Notes: generated by a model from the letters alone, not told the origin. Shown: positions 8,788 to 17,890, counted from the first letter of the stretch. The stretch is 40,094 nt of DNA from Deltaproteobacteria bacterium RIFOXYA12_FULL_61_11 (GCA_001799195.1 MGSU01000150.1:1-40094); one strand, 5' to 3'. Numbers and translations: made by a program.

Positions 8788-10788
8788 TCAGAAGCGATAG
8801 CGCAACCGCAGCATGAAGGCCGAACCGTCGCTGGGGAGGGTGAGATCCTCGGCGTTGGCGAAGGCCGGTTCCCGATAGTCCCAATCGAGCAGGTTGGTCA
8901 CGAGCAGCGTACCTTCCAGACCCTCCAGGAAGAGTCGGTCGGCGAGGAGCGCAAGATTGACCAACATGACCCGCTCGGTCCGCCCGGCCAGGTCGCGCGT
9001 GAGGCGCGGAGCAAGATAGTGGACCTCGGGGGAGAGGTAATATCCCGCGAAGAGCGGCACACTCACGCTCGCGTTGGCCAGGAGCCATGGCGAGAAGGCG
9101 GGTTCTGCTCCGTCCTGGCGAAGTCTCAGCACGGTCACATTGGCCTGTCCCTGCCAAGCGGACGGGGCGCCCAGGTAGCGCAGCCCGGTCTCGCTGCCAT
9201 ACCCGGTGAAAAGCCCGCGATTGAGGTATTGCAGGACTTCCCGGTCTTCGTCGTAGGTGCCTACCACCTCCTGGGCGATCAGGTCCGAGGCGCGCAGGTG
9301 ATAGACGAGATCGTACAGGGTCCACGCCCCCACCCGGTGCTCGTAGCCGGCTTCGACCATGCGGATGCGCTCGGAGCGGAGGTCGCGGTTGGCCCGGTAG
9401 GCCCCGCCGTCGTCGAAGAAGGCCTCATACGACGTTGGATTACGAAAACCCTCGCCGAACATCAGCTTGAAGGTGCCACTTGAGTAGGGGGTGTACACCG
9501 CTGCCCCGCGAGGACTGACATTGTTCTCGAAGACGCTGTGACCGTCGAAACGGAGACCCAGGGTCAAGTGCAATTCGGGCAGCACGCTCAGCTCTTCCTG
9601 GAGGAAGGCGGTATACCGAGAGAAATCGTCTTCTTTGGCGATATCGACCAAGGCGAGGGTCGGGTCGTCTCCTCGGACCTCCCTACTCAGGTTCTCGGTG
9701 GCCAGGTATTCGCCTCCCAAGCCGAACACGGTACGGGAACGCCCCTCGAAGAAACTGAGCAACCCCTGGTACTCGGCACCGGGCCTGTCCCCGCGGTTCT
9801 CGTCGAGCCACAGCGGGTCCGGGCGGTAATCGAGTCTGTCCTCGAAGCGGAACCGGTCGTAATAGAGCCGCATGCTGTGCTCGTACCAGGCGCTGAGCTC
9901 CTGGCTATAGGAGAGGTCGAGCAAAACCTGCTGGTCGCGGTAGAGATTCTCGGTCGAACCGAAGTTCGTCTCATAGGGTGCGTGCGGCAAGCCTTTCTCG
10001 CGCATCGAGGTCAGGGCCAGGAAACGCCAGCCTCCCCAGCGCAGCGTGAGGTCGGCGGCGAGTTTGCGTTCGCGATCGGTCCGACTGGTCTTGCCGTCAT
10101 GGGCCGGGTAGGACTGCTTCTCGAAGGACTCGGGTTCCTCGAGGACAACGACCCCGGCCATGACCTCGCCCTGCTCTGCGAAGGCCGATCCCAGCGAGTA
10201 GGTTGCCTTGCCGCCGCGAAGGGGACGATATTCGGCCGAAGCCTCTCCCTCGAGGGAACGTTCGGGCCGGCGAGTGACCACATTGATCAAGGCATAGAAG
10301 GCGTTGGAACCATAAAGCGCCGAAGCAGGTCCGCGGACGATCTCGAGACGTTCGACGCGGGAGAGGTCGAGAGGAAACGTCTCGTCGAGGTGGACCGAGG
10401 CCCCGTTGGGTTCATTGACCGTGTGCCCGTCGATGGAGATCAACACCCTGGTGTTGAAGTCTTCACCCAGCGTCAAACCGCGGAACCCGAGGTAGTGGTA
10501 GTCCCGGCCGTCGGTGACGTGGAAGCCCGAGACCGAGCGCACGACATCGGAGAGGGTGCGATGGCCGTAGCGGCGGAGCTGTTCCGCAGTAAAGACGGTA
10601 ACGAAGGCGGGGGCCTCTCTCGTCGTCTGCGAATAGCGCGAGGCGGCGACGATGAGCTCTCCCGCAGTACGCAAGAACTCTTCTTCTCCGACCTTCTCGT
10701 CAAAGGGGTTCAGTTCCTCCGAGGCCCTCGTCTCCAACGCCGGTAACACAAGCGAGAGTCCCAGGACGAACAGCAGGCGATGGACCAT
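8788..10788 (-). CDS. TonB-dependent outer-membrane receptor
   Basis: The 666-residue protein has a signal peptide (RLLFVLGLSLVLPALETRA), then a plug domain (about residues 40-165): ELIVAASRYSQTTREAPA resembles a TonB-interacting start, followed by AEQLRRYGHRTLSDVVRSVSGF, LISIDGHTVN, ERLEIVRGPASALYGSNAF and INVVTRRP, all characteristic of TonB-dependent receptors. The rest is a 22-strand barrel-type region ending in LRLRYRF with the C-terminal aromatic. It resembles the vitamin/iron/catecholate group, but the substrate cannot be deduced. The preceding gene on this strand ends 9 bp upstream and encodes a periplasmic binding protein, so uptake of a shared ligand across both membranes is likely. 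No ABC permease or ATPase is in the window. Confidence 0.93.
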   Translation of the reverse strand: MVHRLLFVLGLSLVLPALETRASEELNPFDEKVGEEEFLRTAGELIVAASRYSQTTREAPAFVTVFTAEQLRRYGHRTLSDVVRSVSGFHVTDGRDYHYLGFRGLTLGEDFNTRVLISIDGHTVNEPNGASVHLDETFPLDLSRVERLEIVRGPASALYGSNAFYALINVVTRRPERSLEGEASAEYRPLRGGKATYSLGSAFAEQGEVMAGVVVLEEPESFEKQSYPAHDGKTSRTDRERKLAADLTLRWGGWRFLALTSMREKGLPHAPYETNFGSTENLYRDQQVLLDLSYSQELSAWYEHSMRLYYDRFRFEDRLDYRPDPLWLDENRGDRPGAEYQGLLSFFEGRSRTVFGLGGEYLATENLSREVRGDDPTLALVDIAKEDDFSRYTAFLQEELSVLPELHLTLGLRFDGHSVFENNVSPRGAAVYTPYSSGTFKLMFGEGFRNPTSYEAFFDDGGAYRANRDLRSERIRMVEAGYEHRVGAWTLYDLVYHLRASDLIAQEVVGTYDEDREVLQYLNRGLFTGYGSETGLRYLGAPSAWQGQANVTVLRLRQDGAEPAFSPWLLANASVSVPLFAGYYLSPEVHYLAPRLTRDLAGRTERVMLVNLALLADRLFLEGLEGTLLVTNLLDWDYREPAFANAEDLTLPSDGSAFMLRLRYRF

Positions 10789-10797
10789 TGGAGGACC

Positions 10798-11748
10798 TCA
10801 GTCGATGAGGGTGTCGGCCATCTGGAGCAGGGAGGGCGGCACGGCCAGACCGAGGCTGGCGGCGGTCCTGCGGTTGAACACCAGGGTCGTCCCGACCGGT
10901 GCGACCACGCGGGTTTCGGGTTCTCCCTGCGGCTTTGCTTGCTGGGATAGCAACTCGCCGGCCATGAGAGCCGCTTGCATGCCGATGGCACGGTAGTCCG
11001 GAGATATCGAGAGCAGGGCCCCTGCGCGTACGAATTCCTCTGAGAAGGCCATGAACGGGAGCTTCCGCTGAAGGCACTGCTGCTGGAGATGGGAAAAATT
11101 GGACGCGGTGTAGATGACCTGGTCGGGCAGCATCCAGAAGGCATCGATCTTGGGGGCGAGGGCGGCGAAGACCTTGGGCACCGCAGCGGCTTCCTCCACC
11201 GGGAGCGCCACCAGCTCCAGCCCGTATTCGGCAGCGACCCGGGCCGCCTCTTGCCGGCGGGGTTCATGGTGCTTCGGGTGGTAGAGTATGCCCAAGCGCT
11301 TGAGCCCGGGCACGGTCATCAGGAACTGGGCGAACATGCTCTGGATCGGAACGTCGAGGGAAATGCCCGAGACGTTCTTGCCGGACAGGCCGTAGTTGTG
11401 CCAGTTGATGACGTCCGCGAAGAGTACCGGAACCTCTCTCACCCGCCGAGCGGCAAGATAGGCCGCTTTGGCTCCAAGAGCCAGCACCAGGACCGGCTTC
11501 TGCTTCATCGCCTCGCTGAGTAGCTTCTCGCCGCGAGCCTGGTTGCCATCGAGCTCGAACTGCCGGAGGGTATAGGAACCGTGCCTCCGGAAGGCCTCGA
11601 TGGTCTCCTGGTAGGCCGGGACCTCGGCCGAGGTCAAGACCAGGATATCGCGGGGGAGCGCCGCGGCTGACCACCACGAGCAGAGCATCAGGATCCCCAG
11701 CCGGGTGGTCGTGGAACAGAGCATAGGTCCGTGTCTTCGCATTGCCAT
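10798..11748 (-). CDS. Periplasmic substrate-binding protein, ABC_sub_bind family
   Basis: The 316-residue protein begins with an export signal (LGILMLCSWWSAAALP) and matches the ABC_sub_bind family in order: DILVLTSAEVPAY, the helix LLSEAMKQKPVLVLALGAKAA, VPVLFADVINW, GISLDVPIQSMF, LKRLGILYHPKH and AFWMLPDQVIY, with FMAFSEEFVRAGALLSISPDY and a terminal NRRTAASLGLAVPPSLL. This family includes tryptophan-binding and other uncharacterised periplasmic proteins. It lies upstream of the TonB receptor in the same transcript (9-bp gap). CGGAGA precedes the ATG at 11748; a second ATG at 11742 is possible. As with the TonB receptor, no transport ATPase is seen here. Confidence 0.85.
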   Translation of the reverse strand: MAMRRHGPMLCSTTTRLGILMLCSWWSAAALPRDILVLTSAEVPAYQETIEAFRRHGSYTLRQFELDGNQARGEKLLSEAMKQKPVLVLALGAKAAYLAARRVREVPVLFADVINWHNYGLSGKNVSGISLDVPIQSMFAQFLMTVPGLKRLGILYHPKHHEPRRQEAARVAAEYGLELVALPVEEAAAVPKVFAALAPKIDAFWMLPDQVIYTASNFSHLQQQCLQRKLPFMAFSEEFVRAGALLSISPDYRAIGMQAALMAGELLSQQAKPQGEPETRVVAPVGTTLVFNRRTAASLGLAVPPSLLQMADTLID

Positions 11749-11804
11749 CGTCTCCGGTGGGAAGGATGGTAATGGAAGCTCGAACAGAACACAAGTTGTA
11801 TAAG

Positions 11805-11939
11805 TTCTGTCTTGGGGGGGTCGAGGGGTCCTGTCGCCTCACACCCCCGCCATGCTCATCCTTGCGCGTGGCGGGGGTCCCCCGTCGGCGCCACCCCTAC
11901 AGGGTTACGGGAACAATCAGCAATCCCCCCAAGACTGAA
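11805..11939. repeat. Hairpin-rich inverted-repeat element, copy 1
   Basis: The ends are 16-bp imperfect inverted repeats, TTCTGTCTTGGGGGGG at 11805-11820 and TCCCCCCAAGACTGAA at 11924-11939. Inside is a perfect 10-bp hairpin, ACCCCCGCCA at 11843-11852 with TGGCGGGGGT at 11869-11878. The blocks GAGGGGTCCTGTC..CCTCACAC, CCATGCTCATCCTTGCGC and GTGGCGGGGG.CCCCCGTCGG recur in the copy at 25052-25295. It fills most of the 272-bp gap between the minus-strand ABC_sub_bind gene and the YhhQ gene. It has no coding capacity and no obvious target-site duplication. A MITE-like or structured non-coding element is the best description. Confidence 0.75.
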
Positions 11940-12020
11940 TGGTTCACAAGTTCGAGGTATTTCTTGCCTCGGACCTGTTCCAGCGTCTAGGCTCGAGTGG
12001 ACGTATCTCGATGAAACCCG

Positions 12021-12827
12021 ATGGACCTCTCTCCCGCACAACTCGTCCTCGTCCTCAATGCGTGGCCGCCCGAACTCCTCCTGCTCCTCGAGCTGGTCTG
12101 CTGTTTCGGCGGGGTCTGCCTGATGGGCCGCCTCTTCGGCGCGGCCGGGTTGCAGGTCTACGTCTGTCTCGGCGTCATTGCCGCGAACCTGCAGGTACTC
12201 AAGGTAGTGAAATTCACCCTCTTCGAGCATCCGGTCGCGCTGGGCACGGTGGTGTTCGCCTCGACCTATCTGTGCACCGACATCCTGGCAGAATTCTATG
12301 GGCGTAAGGAAGCAAGCAAGGCAGTGTGGCTCGGCTTCGCCTCGCTCCTCGTCTTCGACCTCCTGATGCTCCTCACCCTCGGCTTCCGCCCACTGAGTCA
12401 GGCCGAAGCCCCCCCGGGACTCTCTTGGGCCCTGGGAGTCCACGATCACCTCGCCGCGCTGTTCCTCCCGGCACCGGCACTCCTCGTCGCAGGCATGACC
12501 GCGTACCTGTGCAGCCAACACCACGATGTCTGGCTCTACCAGGTCCTCCAGCGGATGACGGGTGGACGCCACCTGTGGTTGCGCAACAACCTCTCCACCA
12601 TGCTCTCGGCCCTGCTCGACAATACGATCTTCAGCGTCCTCGCTTGGGTCGTCCTGGCTCCCGAACCGGTCGGCGTCGACGCCCTGGTCTTCACCTACAT
12701 CCTCGGCACCTGGTACTTGCGCGTGCTGGTCGCCGCCCTCGACACTCCCTTCGTCTACCTGGCACGGTGGCTCTATAGTCGCCAGGCGACGGCCGGAGGA
12801 GCTCCCGAGGGAACGAGTCCCTGCTGA
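12021..12827 (+). CDS. yhhQ: Queuosine precursor transporter, YhhQ/VUT family
   Basis: The 268-residue, six- to seven-helix membrane protein matches the YhhQ/QPTR family (PF02592, formerly DUF165): early ANLQVLKVVKF, the conserved FASTYLCTDILAEFYGRKEASKAVWLGF block (loop and start of a helix), and the C-terminal half with WLRNNLSTMLSALLDNTIFSVLAW and YILGTWYLRVLVAALDTPFVYLARW. In E. coli YhhQ imports preQ0/preQ1, and homologues in salvage-type bacteria are proposed to import queuine or queuosine. The ribosome site is weak (no clear GGAG). No preQ1 riboswitch-like sequence is visible upstream. Because tgt, qng1 and a Q-mannosyltransferase lie elsewhere in the window, queuine or a Q derivative is a plausible substrate; this is inference. 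Confidence 0.92.
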   Translation: MDLSPAQLVLVLNAWPPELLLLLELVCCFGGVCLMGRLFGAAGLQVYVCLGVIAANLQVLKVVKFTLFEHPVALGTVVFASTYLCTDILAEFYGRKEASKAVWLGFASLLVFDLLMLLTLGFRPLSQAEAPPGLSWALGVHDHLAALFLPAPALLVAGMTAYLCSQHHDVWLYQVLQRMTGGRHLWLRNNLSTMLSALLDNTIFSVLAWVVLAPEPVGVDALVFTYILGTWYLRVLVAALDTPFVYLARWLYSRQATAGGAPEGTSPC

Positions 12828-12839
12828 GTCCGATCCGGC

Positions 12840-13433
12840 TCAAGCACCCCCGATCCGGCGTACGGGGAGGAAGAGCTTCCGAGGATAGTCGGAGCGCACC
12901 CCGGTGAGCGGCAGGTCCTGGAAGCGCAAGAACAGCGGACCATCGATCGCCAGCTCCTCGCGCTCGAGGAAGGCAAACAACCTGTTCACCGCCTCGGTCT
13001 GGTCGTCCCCTAGCCCGAGCTGGATCACGACCATGGGCCGTTCTTTCAGGAAGTGGAACTCGAGCGGCGGGTGGACCAGCACCTCGTGCTCGATCCTGAA
13101 ACCGAACGCGGTGGTTCGAAGGGTCGGCGGTTGCGCGTGCGGTCGGCCCAACTCCAGGACCTCGTAGAGCAACCCGGAGGGCACGTGCTGCTCTTCCGCG
13201 AGCGCTTGCAGGTGCTGGAGCTGGGCTACCAGGTCACACGCCCCCGGAGCGCAGGGTAGACCGTAATACGCCACCACGTGATTCTCGAGTCGTGGGACCA
13301 TGGGCGCGGCCGGGACCCCTGCGGTGTCCACCCGCTCGAGCCCCCCCCGACCGCTGCAGGAGGAACGGCCGTCCGAAATACACCCCAGGAGGACACTGAA
13401 CAGCACGAGGTCGAGAAGACGATGCCTCGACAT
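12840..13433 (-). CDS. Lipoprotein of unknown function
   Basis: The 197-residue product has a lipoprotein signal (LLDLVLFSVLLGC, lipobox LLGC with Cys near residue 18) and so should be anchored in the cell envelope. A low-complexity linker follows, then a globular part with FLKERPMVVIQLGLG and ELAIDGPLFLRFQDLPLTGV. No domain is recognised. It converges on yhhQ with a 12-bp gap, and on its 5' side a 194-bp divergent gap separates it from the large membrane protein. Confidence 0.7.
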   Translation of the reverse strand: MSRHRLLDLVLFSVLLGCISDGRSSCSGRGGLERVDTAGVPAAPMVPRLENHVVAYYGLPCAPGACDLVAQLQHLQALAEEQHVPSGLLYEVLELGRPHAQPPTLRTTAFGFRIEHEVLVHPPLEFHFLKERPMVVIQLGLGDDQTEAVNRLFAFLEREELAIDGPLFLRFQDLPLTGVRSDYPRKLFLPVRRIGGA

Positions 13434-13627
13434 ACCCGGTCACCTCGCCGTGAGAGCTCTCGACAGGTCAGGACCAGAAAGTACCCAAGCCGGGGTCGAG
13501 GGTCAATCCCCTGCATGCACGCGGCAACCACCAAGGCTTGAATCCCCGGCCCCGTTTCTGCTAGGTTCGGTCTACTCGGATCCGGCTGCATCGCAGACCC
13601 GCAGCCCTTGGCCCTCGAGGACACCCT

Positions 13628-15736
13628 ATGCGACCATGGGCGCGTCAACGCTTCCTGCAGCCACTCGCCCCGGCTACCTCACGCACCTTCCCCACGATGC
13701 CTTGCCTCGGCCTGGTCGTAGTCTTGGCTTGCTTTGCCTTGTTGGAATGGCACCATCCCTACTGGTTCCTCCAGGACGACAACCGGACCTTCTTCCTGCC
13801 CAACTTCCTCCACAACCTGCAGGCCGCGACCAGCGGAAACCTCGCCCTGTACAACTTCTTCGAACATCGCGGTACGGTCCACCTCGCGCTCGGGCAGAGC
13901 GCGGTGCTCCACCCTCTCCCCTACCTCGCCCTCTCCGCGAGCAGCGTCCTCTTCGGACATCACCTCGCGGGCATGGAGCTCCTGGCCCTCCTGCTCCTCC
14001 TCGGCACCTTCATCGGTACCTATGCCCTTGGCCGGCGTCTCGGCCTCGACCCCGCTCCCGCGACCTTCGCCGGCACGGCCATGGCTCTGTGCAGTTTCGT
14101 CGTCCAGGGCGGCGCCTCGTGGTGGGTGTTCCTCCACCTCTCGGCCTATTTCCCCGCGCTGTTGGCCCTCGACCTCGCCCATCTCCGTTCCCGGGATACC
14201 GCGAGCGGTCTCGGCGGGGTACTCCTGCGGCTGCTCGGGTTCTACTGCGGGCACTTCCAGCTCTTCCTGCTCGGGATCCTCTTCGAGGCCTTGTTCGTAG
14301 GTGGGTGGGCGGTCCTCGAATTCGGCGGCCGACGGCGAGCACCATCCGGGGCACTCCTCTCCTGGTCAACCGGGTTGGCCTTGTCCCTCCTCGGCGCAGC
14401 TCCCTTGCTCCTCCCGGCGCTGGCCCAACTCGGGGAATCTGCCTTCCGGACCGCCCCCTTGGATCCGCTGCAATGCTTTCAGCGCAGCGTCGACCTCCCC
14501 GTCCTCTGGCGGGGACTCTTCAGCCGGAACCCGGGCGACTACGGCGACTATGCCCGACTGACCTTCAGCTCCCTGGTCTACGATGGGTTGCTCCCCCCCC
14601 TGGCCACACTCGCCCTCCTCCTCGCTGTTCCTTTCCGCGCCGCACGTCCCCTCCGAGGACCGACGGGCCTCCTGCTCCTACTCGGGTTGCCCCCCTTGTT
14701 CCTCGGTCTCGCCCCGGTACTCGAACTGCTCTCGAACACCCCCCTCCTCAATCTTTTCCGCTGGCACTTCAAGAGCATCTATTTTACCTATCTGGCGCTG
14801 AACCTGCTCGCGGGCTTCGCTCTGCAGCGCTTCGGCCAGCGCCTCTCCAGACCTCGGCTCGTCTGCGTGATCGCCTTGCTCATGCTCCTCCAGACGATCG
14901 ACGTCATGAGCCTCCACCTCTCGGCCCCTCCGCGCTCCTTCAGCATCAAGGCCGAGGGCCCTCCCCCCGTGGAAGACTCCCTCGTCGAGGTTCTCGCGGG
15001 GACCCGGCTCCTCACCCTGCCCCATCTCGCCGATGCCGACTTGATCTTCCTGGATTTCAACTACCCGACCCTCCGCCGCGTGGTGCATTTCGCGGGCTAC
15101 GCGGATCCTCTGCTCGGAAAACGACAGTTCGACGGGCTGACCAGCCTGGGTGCGTCGTTCATCTCGGCTGGAGGAGAGGTACACTTCGACGACGGCGTCC
15201 TGCCCGTGGAGCTGCTCCGGTCGTGGGGTGTCTCCCGCTACCTGCTCGGCAGCGACTACCTCGGCCGCTACGGACCCGTACTCCGCGAGCACGGTCTCAC
15301 TCCTTGTATCCGCGAAGAGCGGCGCGTGGTCTTCTGCGACGGACGCGCACGACCCTTGGTGTCCTGGGAAGACGGCGGCACCGAAAGTCTCGACGAATTC
15401 ACGCTTGGTCCTGAAGGGCTCCGCTGCAGGGTGGAAACCCCGGCGCCGCGAACCCTCATACTGGCCTGGCTCCAGGACCCGCGCCTCGCGCTGCGTCTCG
15501 ATGGAAGGCTCGTTCCGACCTCGCCGGACGGACGGGGGCGGATCAGCGCCGACCTCCCCCCGGGGCAGCACGAGCTGCTCCTGCGCTTCGAAGATCCGCT
15601 GTTCGAACTCGCCCTCCGAGGTTCTCTCTCCGGCTACGCTGCCGTGTTCCTCTTGGGCCTCCTGGTCCGGCTCCTCGGGTCCCGCCGGAAAGCTGCCGGG
15701 TCCGGGAAGGACCCAAGCTCGGGGACTCTTCCATGA
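13628..15736 (+). CDS. Large multi-spanning membrane protein, YfhO/glycosyltransferase-like
   Basis: The 702-residue protein has about a dozen hydrophobic helices over the first 450 residues and a soluble C-terminal part ending in another helix (LSGYAAVFLLGLLVRLLGS). The early WFLQDDNRTFFLPNF segment after the first helix, a large periplasmic loop position with acidic residues, resembles GT-C-type glycosyltransferases and YfhO-family proteins, where the Asp-rich first loop binds the lipid-phosphate sugar donor. The match is by architecture and is moderate. Its stop overlaps the start of the downstream SGNH gene by 4 bp (ATGA), so both are translated together, suggesting a role in acylation or glycosylation of a surface glycan. 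GAGGA precedes the ATG. Confidence 0.65.
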   Translation: MRPWARQRFLQPLAPATSRTFPTMPCLGLVVVLACFALLEWHHPYWFLQDDNRTFFLPNFLHNLQAATSGNLALYNFFEHRGTVHLALGQSAVLHPLPYLALSASSVLFGHHLAGMELLALLLLLGTFIGTYALGRRLGLDPAPATFAGTAMALCSFVVQGGASWWVFLHLSAYFPALLALDLAHLRSRDTASGLGGVLLRLLGFYCGHFQLFLLGILFEALFVGGWAVLEFGGRRRAPSGALLSWSTGLALSLLGAAPLLLPALAQLGESAFRTAPLDPLQCFQRSVDLPVLWRGLFSRNPGDYGDYARLTFSSLVYDGLLPPLATLALLLAVPFRAARPLRGPTGLLLLLGLPPLFLGLAPVLELLSNTPLLNLFRWHFKSIYFTYLALNLLAGFALQRFGQRLSRPRLVCVIALLMLLQTIDVMSLHLSAPPRSFSIKAEGPPPVEDSLVEVLAGTRLLTLPHLADADLIFLDFNYPTLRRVVHFAGYADPLLGKRQFDGLTSLGASFISAGGEVHFDDGVLPVELLRSWGVSRYLLGSDYLGRYGPVLREHGLTPCIREERRVVFCDGRARPLVSWEDGGTESLDEFTLGPEGLRCRVETPAPRTLILAWLQDPRLALRLDGRLVPTSPDGRGRISADLPPGQHELLLRFEDPLFELALRGSLSGYAAVFLLGLLVRLLGSRRKAAGSGKDPSSGTLP

Positions 15737-16794
15737 AAACTTCCCTGCTCCTCAATCTCTCGCTGGCCTGCTGTTCTCTGCTCTGCGCGCTCCTCCTCGG
15801 GGAAGGGTTCCTGCGGCTGCGCTTCCTGGCCTGGCCCTTCGAGCCGGCGCCCCGGAGACAATCCCATCTGACCGGCCGAGATGCCGCGCTGGGGTGGCGC
15901 CTCCCCCGGGAACAGGGCACGAATAGCCTGGGACTGCGCAACCGGGAGCTCGCAGCGAAGAAACCGGAGGTGTTCCGGGTTCTCTTCCTCGGCGACTCGT
16001 TGCTCTGGATCGGCGATACGAGCGACGGCCGACTGCACACCCAGGTCATCGAGGAAAACCTCAACCGCGCCATGCCGACCCCGCATAGGGTCGAGGTGAT
16101 CAATGCCGGGGTCCCCGGCTATACGACCTACCAAGAGGCCGAGTTCCTCAAGGCGTACGGTCTGGCCATGGAACCCGACCTCGTCGTGGTCTGTTTCGTG
16201 CTCAACGATGTCTATCCCCGGTATCTCCACCGCCCCTCTCGCGAGGAGATGTTCCCCTTCGATCCCGCCGCGAGGCTCCACCGCTTCGACGGCACAAGAT
16301 TCCCCGGCCGCTTGTTCGCGCGAAGCTATCTGGCGCACGAAGCCGCGTATTCATTTGAAATCGTTAGGCAGTTCTTCGGATTCGCCCCCTCCTTCTCCTT
16401 CCAGCACCGCGACGATTTCTATCTGGCCTGGAAATCCCATGGTTGGGCAGAAAGTGCGAAGCTGCTCGAGGCGATGCAGCACGTACTGCACCCGACCGGC
16501 GCCCCTCTCGCCCTGGTGGTCTTCCCGATCAGGGATCAACTCGAAGCCCGGAACCTCGACCGGGACCGCGACTACGTCCTCTCTCCCCAACGCCGCCTGC
16601 GGACGCTCTGCGAACAACGAAAAATCCCCTACCACGACCTGACCGAGGCGCTCCTCGCCGGCGGAGGCCCGAGGCTCTTCGCCGATCATGTGCACCTCAC
16701 CGCCCGGGGTAATGACCTCGTCGCTGTCGAGGTGACGCGCTTCCTGTTGGAGGACACGGCGTTCCGGTTCGCGGGATGGACCAGCGGCCTATAG
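15733..16794 (+). CDS. SGNH/GDSL-type hydrolase, membrane-anchored
   Basis: The 353-residue protein begins with a membrane anchor or signal (LLNLSLACCSLLCALLL). The SGNH blocks are all visible: FLGDSLLW (Ser nucleophile, block I), NAGVPGYTTYQ (Gly block II), FVLNDVY (Asn block III) and DHVHLTARGN (Asp and His, block V). Such enzymes remove or transfer acyl groups on polysaccharides. It overlaps the upstream GT-C-like gene by 4 bp and its 3' end overlaps the convergent FGE-like gene by 6 bp. An acetyl-hydrolysing or transferring function on an exported glycan fits the context, but the substrate is unknown. Confidence 0.85.
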   Translation: MKTSLLLNLSLACCSLLCALLLGEGFLRLRFLAWPFEPAPRRQSHLTGRDAALGWRLPREQGTNSLGLRNRELAAKKPEVFRVLFLGDSLLWIGDTSDGRLHTQVIEENLNRAMPTPHRVEVINAGVPGYTTYQEAEFLKAYGLAMEPDLVVVCFVLNDVYPRYLHRPSREEMFPFDPAARLHRFDGTRFPGRLFARSYLAHEAAYSFEIVRQFFGFAPSFSFQHRDDFYLAWKSHGWAESAKLLEAMQHVLHPTGAPLALVVFPIRDQLEARNLDRDRDYVLSPQRRLRTLCEQRKIPYHDLTEALLAGGGPRLFADHVHLTARGNDLVAVEVTRFLLEDTAFRFAGWTSGL

Positions 16795-17682
16795 GGACCG
16801 GGCCACGCGGAACCCGAGGTGCTCGGAGGGTTTGTCCGGGACGAATTCCTGGCGGTACGCGGCCCGGCAATACTTTTCGTAATAGCTCCAGCACCCCCCG
16901 CGGAACTCGCGGGTAGGTCCTTCCGCGGGGCCCGAGGGATCGAACCCGGAGCCGGTGGGATATGCACCCGCCACGTCAAAGACCCACTCCCAGACATTGC
17001 CGAGCAGGTCGTAGAGACCCCAGGCATTGGGAACCTTCAGACCGACCGGATGGATCCTCCCCTCTTTGTTCCCTCCATACCAGGCGATCTCCTCGAGCTC
17101 GCCGTACCGAGGTCCGGTCGTCCCGGCCCGCGCGGCATATTCCCACTCGGCCTCCGTGGGGAGACGATAACCCGCACAGGTCTGGTCCCATCGCACGGCA
17201 GCACCATCGACCGTATAGCACCGCGGGAGATGTTCGCGAGTCGACAGGGCGTTGCAGAACCGGATCGCGTCGAACCACGTGACCGATTCGACAGGACATT
17301 CCCTCCCACAGGACGTGTTCCGGCTGGGATTCGCGCCGAACAGGTCCTGCCATTGTCCCTGGGTGACCTCTGTCGCCCCGAGCAGGAACGGTCTCCGGAG
17401 GGTCACGCGATGTTGAGTCTCGTCACCCTGTCTGCCGTCCTCTTCCGGCGGTGCCCCCATGAGGAAGGTCCCGGGTTCGATCCTCACCATCACCTGGCCG
17501 AGGCTATTCTTCCCACCCGCAGGCCAAACAGCACTCCCTCCGGCCGGCTCCTCACCCTCGGGCTTCTCAGTCCGAATGAACCAGCCCACCGCGAGCGCCA
17601 CCACGGCCACGAGCAACACCCAGGTGCCTTTTTCGATTATCGCGACCATGCGGCCCCGTTGTGATCCAAGACTTTGTGCCAT
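16789..17682 (-). CDS. FGE-sulfatase-domain protein (SUMF1-like), membrane-anchored
   Basis: The 297-residue protein has one N-terminal transmembrane anchor (WVLLVAVVALAVGWF, residues 21-35). Then comes a formylglycine-generating-enzyme-like domain: MVRIEPGTFLMG, FLLGATEVTQGQW, CPVESVTWFDAIRFCNALS, YRLPTEAEWEYAARAG, WGLYDLLGNVWEW and RGGCWSYYEKYCRAAYR. In true FGEs the active-site copper is held by two Cys in an RGGSxxCxxxxC pattern. Here a Cys sits directly after RGG and a second nine residues after RGG, but the canonical position holds Tyr. Sulfatase activation is therefore doubtful; most bacterial members of this broad family are non-catalytic or have other roles. It converges on the SGNH gene. 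Confidence 0.85.
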   Translation of the reverse strand: MAQSLGSQRGRMVAIIEKGTWVLLVAVVALAVGWFIRTEKPEGEEPAGGSAVWPAGGKNSLGQVMVRIEPGTFLMGAPPEEDGRQGDETQHRVTLRRPFLLGATEVTQGQWQDLFGANPSRNTSCGRECPVESVTWFDAIRFCNALSTREHLPRCYTVDGAAVRWDQTCAGYRLPTEAEWEYAARAGTTGPRYGELEEIAWYGGNKEGRIHPVGLKVPNAWGLYDLLGNVWEWVFDVAGAYPTGSGFDPSGPAEGPTREFRGGCWSYYEKYCRAAYRQEFVPDKPSEHLGFRVARSL

Positions 17683-17890
17683 ACGACGAGTATCTCACGA
17701 AAGACAGTACCGCGGCGACGACATGTCAACCGAGCCGACACCAAGGCCGACGCAATCAGGCTCGGGCCAACCGTGCAATTTATTTAACAGATTGTTTTAC
17801 AAGGTTCATCTTGGTGCGGTCCGACCTGGCATCGTGGAGCGGATCGTGCAATCGGTCCGTCCCGCCCCTGCAATGTCGACGAGGTGATCG

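Noticed and set aside
8788-10746. Long plus-strand frames opposite the TonB receptor
   Set aside because: Shadow composition, and the minus strand shows the full plug and barrel motifs.
11940-12020. Possible preQ1 riboswitch before yhhQ
   Set aside because: No sequence resembling the preQ1 aptamer (short C-rich loop hairpin with A-rich tail) was seen.
11742-12123. Short frames within the hairpin-rich repeats at 11805-11939 and 25052-25295
   Set aside because: Pro/Arg/Ser/Cys-rich translations that follow the repeat in several frames; no ribosome site and no conserved reading frame.
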